Source: Oscillospiraceae bacterium
GTDB taxonomy: Bacteria; Bacillota; Clostridia; Oscillospirales; UBA644
Direction of reading: 5' to 3'
DNA length: 54,184 nucleotides
Assembly: GCA_902783255.1 (NCBI GenBank)
Contig: CACZQB010000032.1
Coordinates: forward strand, 1 to 54,184
The notes under the pieces were generated by a model. That model was not told the origin of the DNA. It saw only the letters and a list, made by a program, of their open reading frames with translations, and did not search any database. Every line of letters starts with the position of its first letter. Within the stretch, counting starts at the first letter, position 1. A program made the translations under genes and the position numbers. This document shows positions 8,162 to 17,039 of this stretch, in pieces.

Positions 8162-9601
8162 ATGCTCAACAACATATATGGCGATCTGCCGCATGTTGCG
8201 GTAACGATAATCTCTCTTTCCGTTATGCTTCTCGGCGGATTTCTCATGTCAAGGCTTACTAAGCTTGTAAGGCTGCCGAATGTGACCGCATATATCATCG
8301 CAGGTATACTTATCGGTCCTTTTTGCCTGAATATAATACCTGCGGATATAATCACACATACGGAATTTTTGCCGGATATCGCACTTGCGTTCATAGCTTT
8401 CAGCACGGGAGAGTTTTTCAAAATTAAAACGTTGAAAAAAAACGGATTGAAAGTGGTCGTGATCACGGTTTTTGAATCCCTCGCCGCATCTTTGTTCGTT
8501 TTTGTGCTGTCCTTTTTGATTTTACGCCTTGATTTTGCTTTTTCTCTTGTCCTTTCCGCACTTGCCGCCGCCACGGCTCCGGCATCCACTTTAATGACAA
8601 TACGTCAGACAGGAGCAAAGGGCGAATTTGTTGATACTCTTTTGCAGGTCGTTGCGTTGGATGATATAGTCGGGCTTGTGGCGTATTCCGTTGCAATTTC
8701 AGTGGCGATAGCATCTTTTTCTGCAGCAGGGATCCGGATAGACGGTATTATGATGCCTCTTGCTGCAAACATCGGCGTTATTCTTTTAGGCGCGCTTTTC
8801 GGTCTGATAATGAAAACGGTGATCTCAAAAAGCAATTCATCGGATAACAGACTGATCATTGCGTTATCGGTTATATTTGCTTTTTGCGGAATATGCTCCG
8901 TTGCAGAAATATCACCGCTGCTCGGATGTATGTCTATGGGCATGGTTTACATCAATGTTTCGGGAGACGACAAACTGTTTAAACAGCTGAATTATTTCAG
9001 CCCGCCCATTCTTCTTCTGTTTTTTGTGCGAAGCGGAGTTTCGTTTGATCTTAAAGCTCTCGTAAGTCCGTCAGGCTCAATAGGGGAGGCATCATTGATA
9101 GTTGTGGGCATTCTCTATTTTCTAATAAGAATTGCGGGCAAATACGGCGGAGCATTTTTCGGAGCATTTATTACGGGAAAGAGCAGAGAAATACGAAACT
9201 ATCTTGGTCTTGCGCTTATACCGCAGGCAGGTGTTGCAATAGGTCTTGCCGCTCTCGGCGCGCGAACTCTTGCACAGGCAGGATACGACGAACTCGGTAA
9301 TGCTTTGCAGACCATAATTCTTTCCTCAAGTGTTCTTTATGAACTTATCGGACCGGCGTGTGCCAAACTGTCGCTCTATCTTTCACATTCATATTCAAAC
9401 AAAATAGAGACGGCTGTTCCTATGGACGAAAAAGAAATAGCAGAAAAAAATGAAGTCGAGCTGCTTATAGCAAGAATAGATAAGATAAGAAAAGAGCTGC
9501 CGGAGGAAAATCCGTCCGAAAGGGCGTTTAACGAAGCGGCTGAAAGTTATGATGTTTATTATCCGAATCAGCAAAGAAAATTCGGCAGAAAAAGGAGGTA
9601 G
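8162..9601 (+). CDS. Cation:proton antiporter (CPA2 / KefB-like membrane domain)
   Basis: A 479-residue polytopic membrane protein with about 12 hydrophobic segments. The N-terminus (VRLPNVTAYIIAGILIGP) is the monovalent cation:proton antiporter-2 signature, and the AATAPASTLMTIRQ segment followed by LDDIVGL resembles the ion-binding core of the family. The C-terminal ~60 residues are a hydrophilic, charged tail; there is no RCK/TrkA-N domain. It should exchange Na+ or K+ for protons. The ATG at 8162 follows AAAGGGGGA. The stop codon at 9599-9601 overlaps the ribosome-binding site of the next gene, so the two are co-translated. Confidence 0.88.
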   Translation: MLNNIYGDLPHVAVTIISLSVMLLGGFLMSRLTKLVRLPNVTAYIIAGILIGPFCLNIIPADIITHTEFLPDIALAFIAFSTGEFFKIKTLKKNGLKVVVITVFESLAASLFVFVLSFLILRLDFAFSLVLSALAAATAPASTLMTIRQTGAKGEFVDTLLQVVALDDIVGLVAYSVAISVAIASFSAAGIRIDGIMMPLAANIGVILLGALFGLIMKTVISKSNSSDNRLIIALSVIFAFCGICSVAEISPLLGCMSMGMVYINVSGDDKLFKQLNYFSPPILLLFFVRSGVSFDLKALVSPSGSIGEASLIVVGILYFLIRIAGKYGGAFFGAFITGKSREIRNYLGLALIPQAGVAIGLAALGARTLAQAGYDELGNALQTIILSSSVLYELIGPACAKLSLYLSHSYSNKIETAVPMDEKEIAEKNEVELLIARIDKIRKELPEENPSERAFNEAAESYDVYYPNQQRKFGRKRR

Positions 9602-9606
9602 CGATC

Positions 9607-10323
9607 ATGGATCTTATAGGGAATCTTCTTGGCAAATGGGCGGAGGACATAAATATATGGTCAGTTCTCTTCCGTATTGCAGTATCGCTTGTTTTTGCGG
9701 CAATAATAGGGTGTGAGCGTTCAAGCAAACGCCATTCAGCGGGACTGAGGACCTTTATGGTCATCGCCATAGGCACAACATTTGCAATGCTTACGGATAT
9801 GTATATTTACACGAAAACAGGCGGCGGCATTTTTATTCTTTCGGGAGCTTCTGTAATAGCGACTGCGCTTATCACGTCAAACTCGATCCTTTTCAGTTCA
9901 AGAAATCAGATAAGGGGTCTCACAACCTCTGCGGGACTTTGGGCCGTAGGGCTTATCGGTCTTGCAGTCGGCGCAGGATTTTATACTGTCGGGCTTTTCG
10001 GTTTTATTGCCGTTCTTGTCAGCCTCGCCTTCTTTAACGGAATGGAAAAATATCTGAAAAACAGATCGAATCATTTTGAAATACACCTTGAACTGACAAA
10101 CAGCACGTATCTTAAAGATTTTATTGCAACAGTAAGAAAACTCGGACTAATCATAGACGATGTTGAATTTAACCCTGCATACGTCAATTCGGGACTCAGC
10201 GTTTATACTATATCTCTTACCGTCGCAAGCCCCGAACTGAAAAAATATAAAACGCATAAAGAAATAATCGAAGCATTATCTTCGATCGATTATGTTTACG
10301 ATATCGAAGAACTGAGCGTTTAA
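9607..10323 (+). CDS. MgtC/SapB family membrane protein
   Basis: A 238-residue protein with about five N-terminal transmembrane helices. The segment IIGCERSSKRHSAGLRTFM is the MgtC signature (a GxER core, then AGLRT), and GLTTSAGLWAVGLIGLAVG matches the later family helix. The C-terminal ~80 residues form a soluble domain like the ACT-type domain seen in MgtC. MgtC proteins are linked to growth at low Mg2+ and to acid or phosphate stress; the molecular role is debated. Start codon 9607 follows AGGAGG in the end of the antiporter gene, supporting a joint ion or pH role. A strong terminator follows. Confidence 0.9.
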   Translation: MDLIGNLLGKWAEDINIWSVLFRIAVSLVFAAIIGCERSSKRHSAGLRTFMVIAIGTTFAMLTDMYIYTKTGGGIFILSGASVIATALITSNSILFSSRNQIRGLTTSAGLWAVGLIGLAVGAGFYTVGLFGFIAVLVSLAFFNGMEKYLKNRSNHFEIHLELTNSTYLKDFIATVRKLGLIIDDVEFNPAYVNSGLSVYTISLTVASPELKKYKTHKEIIEALSSIDYVYDIEELSV

Positions 10324-10337
10324 ATCGATAAAAAAGA

Positions 10338-10373
10338 GATCCTGTATGAAAAACATACAGGATCATTTTTTTT
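10338..10373. terminator. Bidirectional intrinsic terminator
   Basis: A perfect 11-bp stem (GATCCTGTATG 10338-10348, CATACAGGATC 10354-10364) with an AAAAA loop has a T8 tract on the plus strand and a TCTTTTTT tract on the minus strand. It separates the MgtC gene from the converging glycosidase gene. Confidence 0.95.
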
Positions 10374-10382
10374 CGGATTGCA

Positions 10383-11657
10383 TTACGCCCGTAATTCCGC
10401 GGTCTTTCCTTTTTCGACAGTTATCGTTTTTGTCCCCGAAGGAAATTCGGCGACCCATGTCAGATCATATCCCGAGCGGTTTGTGATAACGGTTTTTTCG
10501 CGCTTTTCGTGGCAAACATCAACGCTGCCGTTCCATAAAGGAAAACATGTGACGCGGGATGTTTCTGAACATGCAGAGCGTGTTTTGAGAACACGTCTGT
10601 CAAAATTCGCACTGATACCCATATATCCGCATAAAAGCGCTTCTATGGCGGCATATGAGACCTCGGGGTATTCTCTTCTTTGATAATTTTCGTCTGTCAT
10701 TTTAAGCCATACGCGCATAGCTTCGTCGTCTTTGCCATATTTCCACAAAAGCATCGGCATATAAGAGCGTATTTCAACTATCATCGCTTCTTCAAATTCC
10801 ATAAGTGATCTGAACTGTCCTTCGATCTGACGGCTGTCGGTAATAATTCCCGTTCTGAGCGGAGTCATAAGGTTTCCGTCGCTTCTTTTCGGATTGAATG
10901 AACCGTCAGCGTTACGGAATTCATAAAAACGCTGCTCTTTGCTGAACCACCATTCATTCGTGAAAATATCGTGAAGACGTTTTGCTTTCTTTAAACAATC
11001 CGCAGCTTTTTCAAGATCGTCTTTCAATGAGAACATTCGAGCCGCGGCTATAAACGCGCTGTATTCAAGGGCGAGAGCATCGGATGCGCTCGCATAACCT
11101 GTTGTTCCGGCTTCTTCATAAGATGCTATGCCGCGCCTTCCGTCGCTGTCCACGCGATCGACAATACCGTCTCCGTCGCGGTCCCATTTCGGAATATATT
11201 TTTCTAATGTGATCTTGAAAAAGTTCACGGCCGACGGAGAAAGAATGTAACCGCTGTCTCCGGTAAGATCGTAAAGACGTGATGCTGTATCCATAATGTC
11301 AAAATTTGACGGCAGGTTATACCAGAAATCCGAATCGCTTGTATAGTCAACCGGCGTGGGTTTTCCTTCGGATGTTATCTCCCAGAATGTGCACCAGTCT
11401 TTTGATTCGCTTATTCCGTCTGTGAACGCACGCATCATGTTTTTGTTGTGCTCAAAAAGTCCGAGACAGTGTGCGCCGACAGACTGGTGGGAATAGTCTC
11501 TCATACAAAAAGAATCTCTGCCTGGAAGAGACGCTTCGTAACACGGACCTCCAAGCGCCTCATCGCGGACAAAAGCTTCTGCCTGTGCCTTTGCCCATTC
11601 AAATCCTTTGCAAAGTCTTTCGTTATCCGATGTGAATTTTGCGGATTGTCTGTTCAT
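10383..11657 (-). CDS. Six-hairpin ((alpha/alpha)6-barrel) glycosidase-like protein
   Basis: A 424-residue cytosolic protein without signal peptide. The spaced helices, the GRDSFCMRDYSHQSVG segment near residues 47-62, the EEAGTTGYASASDALALEY segment and the Trp-rich hairpins resemble the (alpha/alpha)6-barrel fold of glycoside hydrolases such as GH78 or GH63 relatives. A short beta-rich tail follows. The acidic residues that could be catalytic cannot be assigned to a family, so the substrate is unknown. It is the second gene after an SDR oxidoreductase, 51 nt downstream with AAAGGA before ATG 11657. The pair may process a sugar or glycoside together with the sulfatase/Gfo unit upstream. Confidence 0.65.
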   Translation of the reverse strand: MNRQSAKFTSDNERLCKGFEWAKAQAEAFVRDEALGGPCYEASLPGRDSFCMRDYSHQSVGAHCLGLFEHNKNMMRAFTDGISESKDWCTFWEITSEGKPTPVDYTSDSDFWYNLPSNFDIMDTASRLYDLTGDSGYILSPSAVNFFKITLEKYIPKWDRDGDGIVDRVDSDGRRGIASYEEAGTTGYASASDALALEYSAFIAAARMFSLKDDLEKAADCLKKAKRLHDIFTNEWWFSKEQRFYEFRNADGSFNPKRSDGNLMTPLRTGIITDSRQIEGQFRSLMEFEEAMIVEIRSYMPMLLWKYGKDDEAMRVWLKMTDENYQRREYPEVSYAAIEALLCGYMGISANFDRRVLKTRSACSETSRVTCFPLWNGSVDVCHEKREKTVITNRSGYDLTWVAEFPSGTKTITVEKGKTAELRA

Positions 11658-11708
11658 AGTTGTCAGTCCTTTTATATAATTATTTTTTTCTCGTATTCAG
11701 CCGTGTTT

Positions 11709-12515
11709 TTAACCATTATCGGAACATCCGAGAATTTTGCGGATGATATAAAATCTTGCCTGTGACGGCAGCGCGTCAAAGAGGATAAGCAGTGCGTTTC
11801 GGTTGAGAGAATATGCGAATTTCGGGTGTTTTGTTTTGCTGATCTTCAGAATTTTTTTGGCGATTTTGCGGGGAGGGATACGCCGAGCTTCAACTTTATC
11901 CACTATTTTTCTGAATCTGTAGGAATTATATTTGTAATGTTCCGTCTTATCACAGAAGTTTTCGAGCTGTCTTGTCGATTCGCTGAGCATTCCGGTATCA
12001 ACTGCGCCTGCCCGAACAACCGAGACTTTGATTTTGTCAAGCTGAAGTTCCATCCGCAAGGAATATGCGTATTTATCGAGAGCAGCTTTTGTGATTCCGT
12101 AAATTCCCGTAAACGGAAGCGGGTCTCTTACGGCAAGCTCACTTGTTACGATTATTATCGACGAACCTTTTTGCAGCATGGGACGGAATGTTCTGTTTAC
12201 GATAAACGCTCCTCCGATGTTTATGCGGAATATTTTTTCAAAGTCTGCGGCAGGCATTTCAACAAGAGAATCGAGCATATAGATCCCTGCCAGATGTATG
12301 ATCGCGCAAAGTTTATCCGCTTTTGATCGAATTGTTTCAAAAGCGGATAAAACGCTCTTTTCATCAGTAATGTCTGTCTGTAAAGGCACAACACCTTGCA
12401 TGGGTTCACAGGGCGATTTGTCGATAGCAAAAACAGTGTATCCGCTTTCCGCAAACAAGTTCACAACGGCTTTCCCCATTCCTCCGGCGGCGCCTGTAAC
12501 AAGAACGTATTTCAT
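11709..12515 (-). CDS. Short-chain dehydrogenase/reductase
   Basis: A 268-residue classical SDR. The cofactor motif TGAAGGMG is at residues 7-14, the family NAG-like segment appears as HLAGIY, the catalytic Ser125 is in IIIVTSE, and the active-site pair Tyr139/Lys143 is in YGITK. It should reduce or oxidise a hydroxyl or keto group with NAD(P)(H); the C-terminal ~70 residues, rich in basic and aromatic residues, do not identify a substrate. It is the first gene of a two-gene unit behind a consensus promoter at 12554-12582, followed by the glycosidase-like gene. The ribosome-binding site is weak and distant. Confidence 0.88.
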   Translation of the reverse strand: MKYVLVTGAAGGMGKAVVNLFAESGYTVFAIDKSPCEPMQGVVPLQTDITDEKSVLSAFETIRSKADKLCAIIHLAGIYMLDSLVEMPAADFEKIFRINIGGAFIVNRTFRPMLQKGSSIIIVTSELAVRDPLPFTGIYGITKAALDKYAYSLRMELQLDKIKVSVVRAGAVDTGMLSESTRQLENFCDKTEHYKYNSYRFRKIVDKVEARRIPPRKIAKKILKISKTKHPKFAYSLNRNALLILFDALPSQARFYIIRKILGCSDNG

Positions 12516-12553
12516 ATACTGCCGATGCTGTTCCCTTCGATTCTGTTTTATAC

Positions 12554-12582
12554 ATTATACATCAACATTGAAAAAATGTCAA
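12554..12582 (-). promoter_or_regulatory. Sigma-A promoter of the SDR-glycosidase unit
   Basis: Minus strand TTGACA (12582-12577), 17-nt spacer, TATAAT (12559-12554), full consensus. The -35 box adjoins the T-tract of the preceding terminator, so the two transcription units are packed end to end. Confidence 0.88.
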
Positions 12583-12617
12583 TAAAAAACGGAGAAACCA
12601 ATAAAGGTTTCTCCGTT
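12583..12617 (-). terminator. Intrinsic terminator of the sulfatase/Gfo/AraC unit
   Basis: A perfect 12-bp stem (AACGGAGAAACC 12588-12599, GGTTTCTCCGTT 12606-12617) with a 6-nt loop, followed on the minus strand by TTTTTATT. It lies 17 nt after the stop of the oxidoreductase gene. Confidence 0.92.
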
Positions 12618-12633
12618 ATGCTTTTTATTTCTG

Positions 12634-13707
12634 TTAAAGAACGATTCCGTGTGCGTGGATATTGGGGAGCGGATTTACGCGAACAAGCGCTCCGCCGTTT
12701 TCATAAGAGTCGATAACCGCAAATGTATATTCGAGAGTAGCAAGAGCATCTCTTCCGGAAGCTCTGATAAGCTCTCTGGGAACTTTATTTGTAATGTCTT
12801 CGAGGAATGCGTGGATACGGTTCGGGAAAGTTGAACCGAAATCTGTGATTCCTGTATTGGTCACAACCGGTTCCTGACCCGCGGTCCAGTAAGTAAGCTT
12901 TTCAACGCAGTTTTCGATGCAGAAGGTTCCGCGTGTTCCTGCCATTTCAAAGCACCACCAGCCGCCGAGACCGAACGAAGCGTCACCGCGCTGAGAAATG
13001 ATATAACCTGCGCAGCCGTTTTCAAAACGCATATGGATCGATGCGATCGAAAGCATGAGGTCGTCTGCGGATTTTCTTACGCCGGGTTTATTCATAAAAG
13101 CCTGAATGTGGGTGATATCACCGCCGAAACGGCGCATAACGGAAAAGGGATGTGCAAGAAATGCTTTGAGATGAGAATACGGACGCTGCCATCTGCCTGT
13201 CGATGCTCCGCCGTATCCCATTTCGCTGCCGTTGAAGCCCATCTTCTGCATAAGATATACAGGTTCGCCTATTTTTTTGTCGGCTATCAGCTGGAGCGCC
13301 TGGTTTGCCGGTTCGGTAAAATAATGATTGAGGTTGCAGCCGAGATAAACATTCTGGTCTGCCGCAAATTTAACCATTTCGCGCGCTTCGCGGATATCGT
13401 TGGAAATTGGTTTTTCAACAAGAACATTCTTGCCTGCCGCAAGCGCTTCCATAGCAGGTTCATAGTGCCATGATCCGTTTTCGTAACCCGATGTCGTAAC
13501 GTCTACGATATCGAGTTCGGGATGTGCTTTCAGCATTTCTTTGAGAGAGTAAAATGCCTCAACTCCGAATTCTTCTGCAGCTTTGTCTGCTTTTTCCTTA
13601 ATAATATCGCAAACTGCAATAAGTTCTGCGAGAGAGTCGTTTTTGTAACATCTGCAGTGGGTATGGCCTATTCCGCCCATACCTACAACGCCAACTTTAA
13701 GTGCCAT
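12634..13707 (-). CDS. Gfo/Idh/MocA family oxidoreductase (distal copy)
   Basis: A 357-residue NAD(P)-dependent sugar or polyol oxidoreductase. The Rossmann motif GMGGIGHTH starts at about residue 9, and the family Lys-containing motif is EKPIS near 97-101. The C-terminal alpha/beta domain follows, with a Trp- and Gly-rich stretch around GLGGWWCFEMAGTRG. It is the last gene of the unit starting at 17837, and its ATG (13707) lies inside the end of the AraC gene with a strong CGGAGGT site. It is only distantly similar to the other Gfo copy at 14582-15592, so the two probably act on different intermediates. The substrate is unknown. Confidence 0.9.
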   Translation of the reverse strand: MALKVGVVGMGGIGHTHCRCYKNDSLAELIAVCDIIKEKADKAAEEFGVEAFYSLKEMLKAHPELDIVDVTTSGYENGSWHYEPAMEALAAGKNVLVEKPISNDIREAREMVKFAADQNVYLGCNLNHYFTEPANQALQLIADKKIGEPVYLMQKMGFNGSEMGYGGASTGRWQRPYSHLKAFLAHPFSVMRRFGGDITHIQAFMNKPGVRKSADDLMLSIASIHMRFENGCAGYIISQRGDASFGLGGWWCFEMAGTRGTFCIENCVEKLTYWTAGQEPVVTNTGITDFGSTFPNRIHAFLEDITNKVPRELIRASGRDALATLEYTFAVIDSYENGGALVRVNPLPNIHAHGIVL

Positions 13708-14578
13708 GCTTTACCTCCGATAATGATTGTATTTTTTCTTTTCTGAATTGCGACGGAGTTATACCCGTCACCTGCTTGAATTGCCTTGAAAAATGGCTGA
13801 TATCCGAAAATCCTGTTTCCTTCGAGATCTCAGATACGGATTTCTCCGTGGTTTTAAGAAATTCGGACGCTTTTGCCACACGGTATGTCTTTAAGTATTC
13901 TATCGGCGTTACACCGAGTATCATTTTGAAGTGCCTTGTCAGATAATCGGCAGATATCCCTACATGAGCTGCCGCATCTTTGACCATAATATCATTGTTA
14001 AAATTATTATGGATAAATGTAAGCGAATCATAAACGTATTTCATATATACGGCGCTTGAAGAAGACTCTTTGCGGTTTTCATACATTCTCGAATAAAATA
14101 CAAGAAGCTGTGAAAACATAGCTTTAACATTCAGTTCCCAACCCACCGGTTTTGATTCAAATTCTTTTTGCATATCGCCGAGCAGATATGATATCTGATG
14201 ACGCTGTGAAAGATCAACTGATACTTTCGCTATGCTTCTCTTTGAACTGCCGTTCAATATATCCGCTATTCCGGGAAGATTTGTATACAGTTCTATATGC
14301 TCTTCCAGGGCTGCCGGAAGAAAAAGACAGTTATATATCCTTGTGTTTTCCGCGCCGATATACGAATGTGCCTGTCCCGGAGAAATGATAAATATATCGC
14401 CTGATGTCAGCACTGTTGTGCTTTCATCCCAGGTGTGCATCGCTACGCCGTTTTCGATATACACAAGTTCGTAAAACGAATGGTCGTGCAAAAGCACATT
14501 CCCCTGATGAACGATATTCATTATGCAAATGGGAAATCCCGAAGAAAAAAAACCTTCTCTGCCAATATGAGTATACAT
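13697..14578 (-). CDS. AraC-family transcriptional regulator
   Basis: A 293-residue regulator. The N-terminal half is a cupin-type sugar-binding domain (HDHSFYELVYIENG, SPGQAHSYIG). The C-terminal ~100 residues hold two helix-turn-helix motifs, VKDAAAHVGISADYLTRHFK and ISKETGFSDISHFSRQFKQV, ending with the family signature GITPSQFRK. It lies inside the carbohydrate operon between the two Gfo/Idh/MocA genes, overlapping the downstream one by 11 nt and starting 3 nt after the upstream stop. Its ribosome-binding site is weak, so its level is probably low and coupled to the upstream gene. It likely activates this unit in response to a sugar. Confidence 0.93.
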   Translation of the reverse strand: MYTHIGREGFFSSGFPICIMNIVHQGNVLLHDHSFYELVYIENGVAMHTWDESTTVLTSGDIFIISPGQAHSYIGAENTRIYNCLFLPAALEEHIELYTNLPGIADILNGSSKRSIAKVSVDLSQRHQISYLLGDMQKEFESKPVGWELNVKAMFSQLLVFYSRMYENRKESSSSAVYMKYVYDSLTFIHNNFNNDIMVKDAAAHVGISADYLTRHFKMILGVTPIEYLKTYRVAKASEFLKTTEKSVSEISKETGFSDISHFSRQFKQVTGITPSQFRKEKIQSLSEVKHGT

Positions 14579-14581
14579 TTT

Positions 14582-15592
14582 TCAAATAATTACCGATTCA
14601 ACTTTTACCGGCACATTACCGCGTTTAATCGATTCTATTGCTGCGTGGATAACTCTGCTTGCCTCAAGTCCCGCTTCGCCTGAACCGTTTATTTCTTCGG
14701 GTTTTGCTCCGTCGCGGATCTGCTCGGCAAAACATGTTACACGCGCCTTGAATGTGTCAAAAAAGCTTTCATAACCTCCGAATACGGGGTTTACATATTC
14801 TTCTCTGACCATATTTCCTCTCGGAAAAAGTGTTGAGTGAAGCCACATATCTTCAACTACGAATCTGCCCTGTGTTCCGGCGACCTCGCAGCGTTCCATG
14901 GGGTGACCGCGTTCGATATCGTAAGAGCTTGTAAGGTGTCCTACGATGCCGTTTTTGAAGCGCATATTGATCGATGAGGATGAATATATCCATCTTCCGG
15001 GCGCTTTCATTGCGTAACACTGAACCTCGTCAATATCTCCGCAGAAATAGCGCATCATATCAACGCTGTGGGGATTAAGAGCTTTAAGATGGTAAAATTC
15101 GCTTTCAAGAGGCATAAATTTACCGATCCATAAAGCCATATTTACGAAAATGAGGTCTCCCAAACGTCCGTCCTGCTGCCATTTTTTTGCCTGAAGAGCA
15201 GCGGGCGTGAACCGGTGGTTGAAATCTATTCCAAAGCAGCGATCGTAACGTTTTGCGGTGTCGACCATGATTTTCGCACATTGAATATCGTTTGAGATCG
15301 GTTTTTCGCAAAGAACGTGAGCGCCTGAACGGAGAGACTGCAATACAGGCTGACAGTGATCGGAAGAATACTCATATCCTCCCGTTGCAACCGATACGAT
15401 ATCGGGTTTTATCTCATCCAGCATTGTTTGCGCATTTAGATAAAACGGAACATCGTAAGCTTTTCCGGCTGCTTCTGCCCTGTCTCTTCTTATGTCGCAT
15501 ACTGCGGCAAGCTCAACAAAGTCGAGTGATTTATAAATTTTCGCATGGTTGTTCCCTATGGGACCCATGCCTATAACGCATACACGAAGCAT
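14582..15592 (-). CDS. Gfo/Idh/MocA family oxidoreductase (proximal copy)
   Basis: A 336-residue NAD(P)-dependent oxidoreductase. The dinucleotide motif is GMGPIGNNH near residue 9, and CEKPIS carries the family Lys near residue 97. NHRFTPAALQAKKW and the HLKALNPHSVDMMRYFCGDID segment belong to the substrate domain. It lies 24 nt after the sulfatase-like gene, with AAAGGA before ATG 15592. Enzymes of this family oxidise or epimerise sugars, inositols and their derivatives; pairing with a TIM-barrel isomerase (17040-17837) is typical of inositol or keto-sugar pathways, but the substrate here cannot be named. Confidence 0.9.
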   Translation of the reverse strand: MLRVCVIGMGPIGNNHAKIYKSLDFVELAAVCDIRRDRAEAAGKAYDVPFYLNAQTMLDEIKPDIVSVATGGYEYSSDHCQPVLQSLRSGAHVLCEKPISNDIQCAKIMVDTAKRYDRCFGIDFNHRFTPAALQAKKWQQDGRLGDLIFVNMALWIGKFMPLESEFYHLKALNPHSVDMMRYFCGDIDEVQCYAMKAPGRWIYSSSSINMRFKNGIVGHLTSSYDIERGHPMERCEVAGTQGRFVVEDMWLHSTLFPRGNMVREEYVNPVFGGYESFFDTFKARVTCFAEQIRDGAKPEEINGSGEAGLEASRVIHAAIESIKRGNVPVKVESVII

Positions 15593-15616
15593 AAGCTGTT
15601 ATCCTTTGTATATCAA

Positions 15617-17008
15617 TTATTCATCGTCATCGAGAATCTGAAGTTTTCTTGCATCTTCGGGATTGCCGATATGCATTTTGCTGTATGCTTCATCTGACGA
15701 TTCGAACGGTCTGCCTATACCGTTCCATGTGGTGGCATTTGTGTATATAGGAGCGGTGCGTTTTGTTGCTTTTTCGCGTTTTTTCAAGTGTTTTTCGAGA
15801 CGTTTCGTCAGCGCAGCAACGATCTCCGGATTTTCTTTTGCAACATTGTTGTTTTCTCCGGGGTCTTTTATGAGATTGTAAAGCTCAACGTCTTCTCTGT
15901 AATGGAAGTCGGGCTCAAGGGCGCGGATGAGTTTCCATTCGGGAGTACGCCATCCGTGCTTTCTTTCCCATGTTGCTTCCGTAATATACATTTCGGGTTC
16001 TTCGGCAAATTTTCCGGTGTTGTAAACAAGATTCATCATACTCTGACCGTCAAATTTAATGCCTGATTTGATTCCGATAATGTCGAGCAGTGTGGGCATT
16101 ATGTCTTTGAGCTGACAGAATTCAGAGAAGCGTTTTCCTTCGGGCAGGTGTCCTTTATATCTGATCGCAAACGGAACTACGAGCGTGCAGTCGTAAAGGC
16201 CGTGGTGATCGTAATAGCATTCGTGTTCGTTAAGGGTTTCGCCGTGGTCAGACGTAAGGATAACTATCGTTTCTTCCTCTATTCCGAGATCTGCGATCTT
16301 TGTGAAGATCTGAGACAGACATGAGTCAAGATATGCAACAGCTCCGTCATACTGAGCGTTTACATATTCCGCATCCGTGCAGTGAGGCGGGAACCATGAA
16401 CAGAAATAGTCGCGGAACGGTTTGAATTTATAGCATCTTTCGAGTGATTTGTTTTCTTTATCGAATTCGTCTCCCTGATAGAACATTCTTGAAAACGGTT
16501 CCGGCGGAAGATACGGAGAGTGCGGGTCCATATGACGCATAAAGAGCATAAACGGCTTGTCCTGCTTTGCAAGTCTTTCAAGCTCGGGGAGTGCAACAGA
16601 GTTCATGGACTCTGCTTTCGCTGAACGGCCGGCTGACCATGAGCCCCACGATACGGGATATTCAAGATAATTGTCGCAGCCTACGGAGATAGGGCAGTTG
16701 TAGCCTATCGCAGTGGTGGTATATCCGTTTTCTTTGAGAACGGTTGGCAGATTTTTAACTCCTTCGGCAAGAGGACCCTGATGGCGAAGAGCTACTACAT
16801 TCGTTCCGAAGCAGTCCATACCCGTAAGCATCGAAGCATAACCTGGGGTGGTTGGAATGGAAGGGGAGAAACAGTTTTCAAATACGATACCGTCTTTGAA
16901 ATAATCAGAGATGTGCGGTGTTGTGAGGCGTGAATAACCGTAAAGGCTCATTCTGTTGCGCCTGAGACTGTCTACACCTATAAAAACTATATTGGGCTTC
17001 TTTTTCAT
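15617..17008 (-). CDS. Sulfatase-like hydrolase lacking the formylglycine Cys/Ser
   Basis: A 463-residue member of the alkaline phosphatase/sulfatase superfamily, without signal peptide. The metal-binding start is PNIVFIGVDS (Asp13), and the C-terminal metal site is ILTSDHGETLNEH. In sulfatases the first residue of C/S-x-P-x-R is converted to formylglycine; aligned on the following LTG, this protein reads TTPGY, so Thr53 replaces Cys and Tyr57 replaces Arg. Thr is the nucleophile in related phosphatases and phosphotransferases, so it may be a phosphodiesterase or phosphatase rather than a sulfatase. It sits 31 nt after the isomerase gene, with AAGGAG before ATG 17008. The product is probably cytosolic. 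Confidence 0.82.
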   Translation of the reverse strand: MKKKPNIVFIGVDSLRRNRMSLYGYSRLTTPHISDYFKDGIVFENCFSPSIPTTPGYASMLTGMDCFGTNVVALRHQGPLAEGVKNLPTVLKENGYTTTAIGYNCPISVGCDNYLEYPVSWGSWSAGRSAKAESMNSVALPELERLAKQDKPFMLFMRHMDPHSPYLPPEPFSRMFYQGDEFDKENKSLERCYKFKPFRDYFCSWFPPHCTDAEYVNAQYDGAVAYLDSCLSQIFTKIADLGIEEETIVILTSDHGETLNEHECYYDHHGLYDCTLVVPFAIRYKGHLPEGKRFSEFCQLKDIMPTLLDIIGIKSGIKFDGQSMMNLVYNTGKFAEEPEMYITEATWERKHGWRTPEWKLIRALEPDFHYREDVELYNLIKDPGENNNVAKENPEIVAALTKRLEKHLKKREKATKRTAPIYTNATTWNGIGRPFESSDEAYSKMHIGNPEDARKLQILDDDE

Positions 17009-17039
17009 TGTAAACTCCTTATTAAAATTGATTTCTGAT

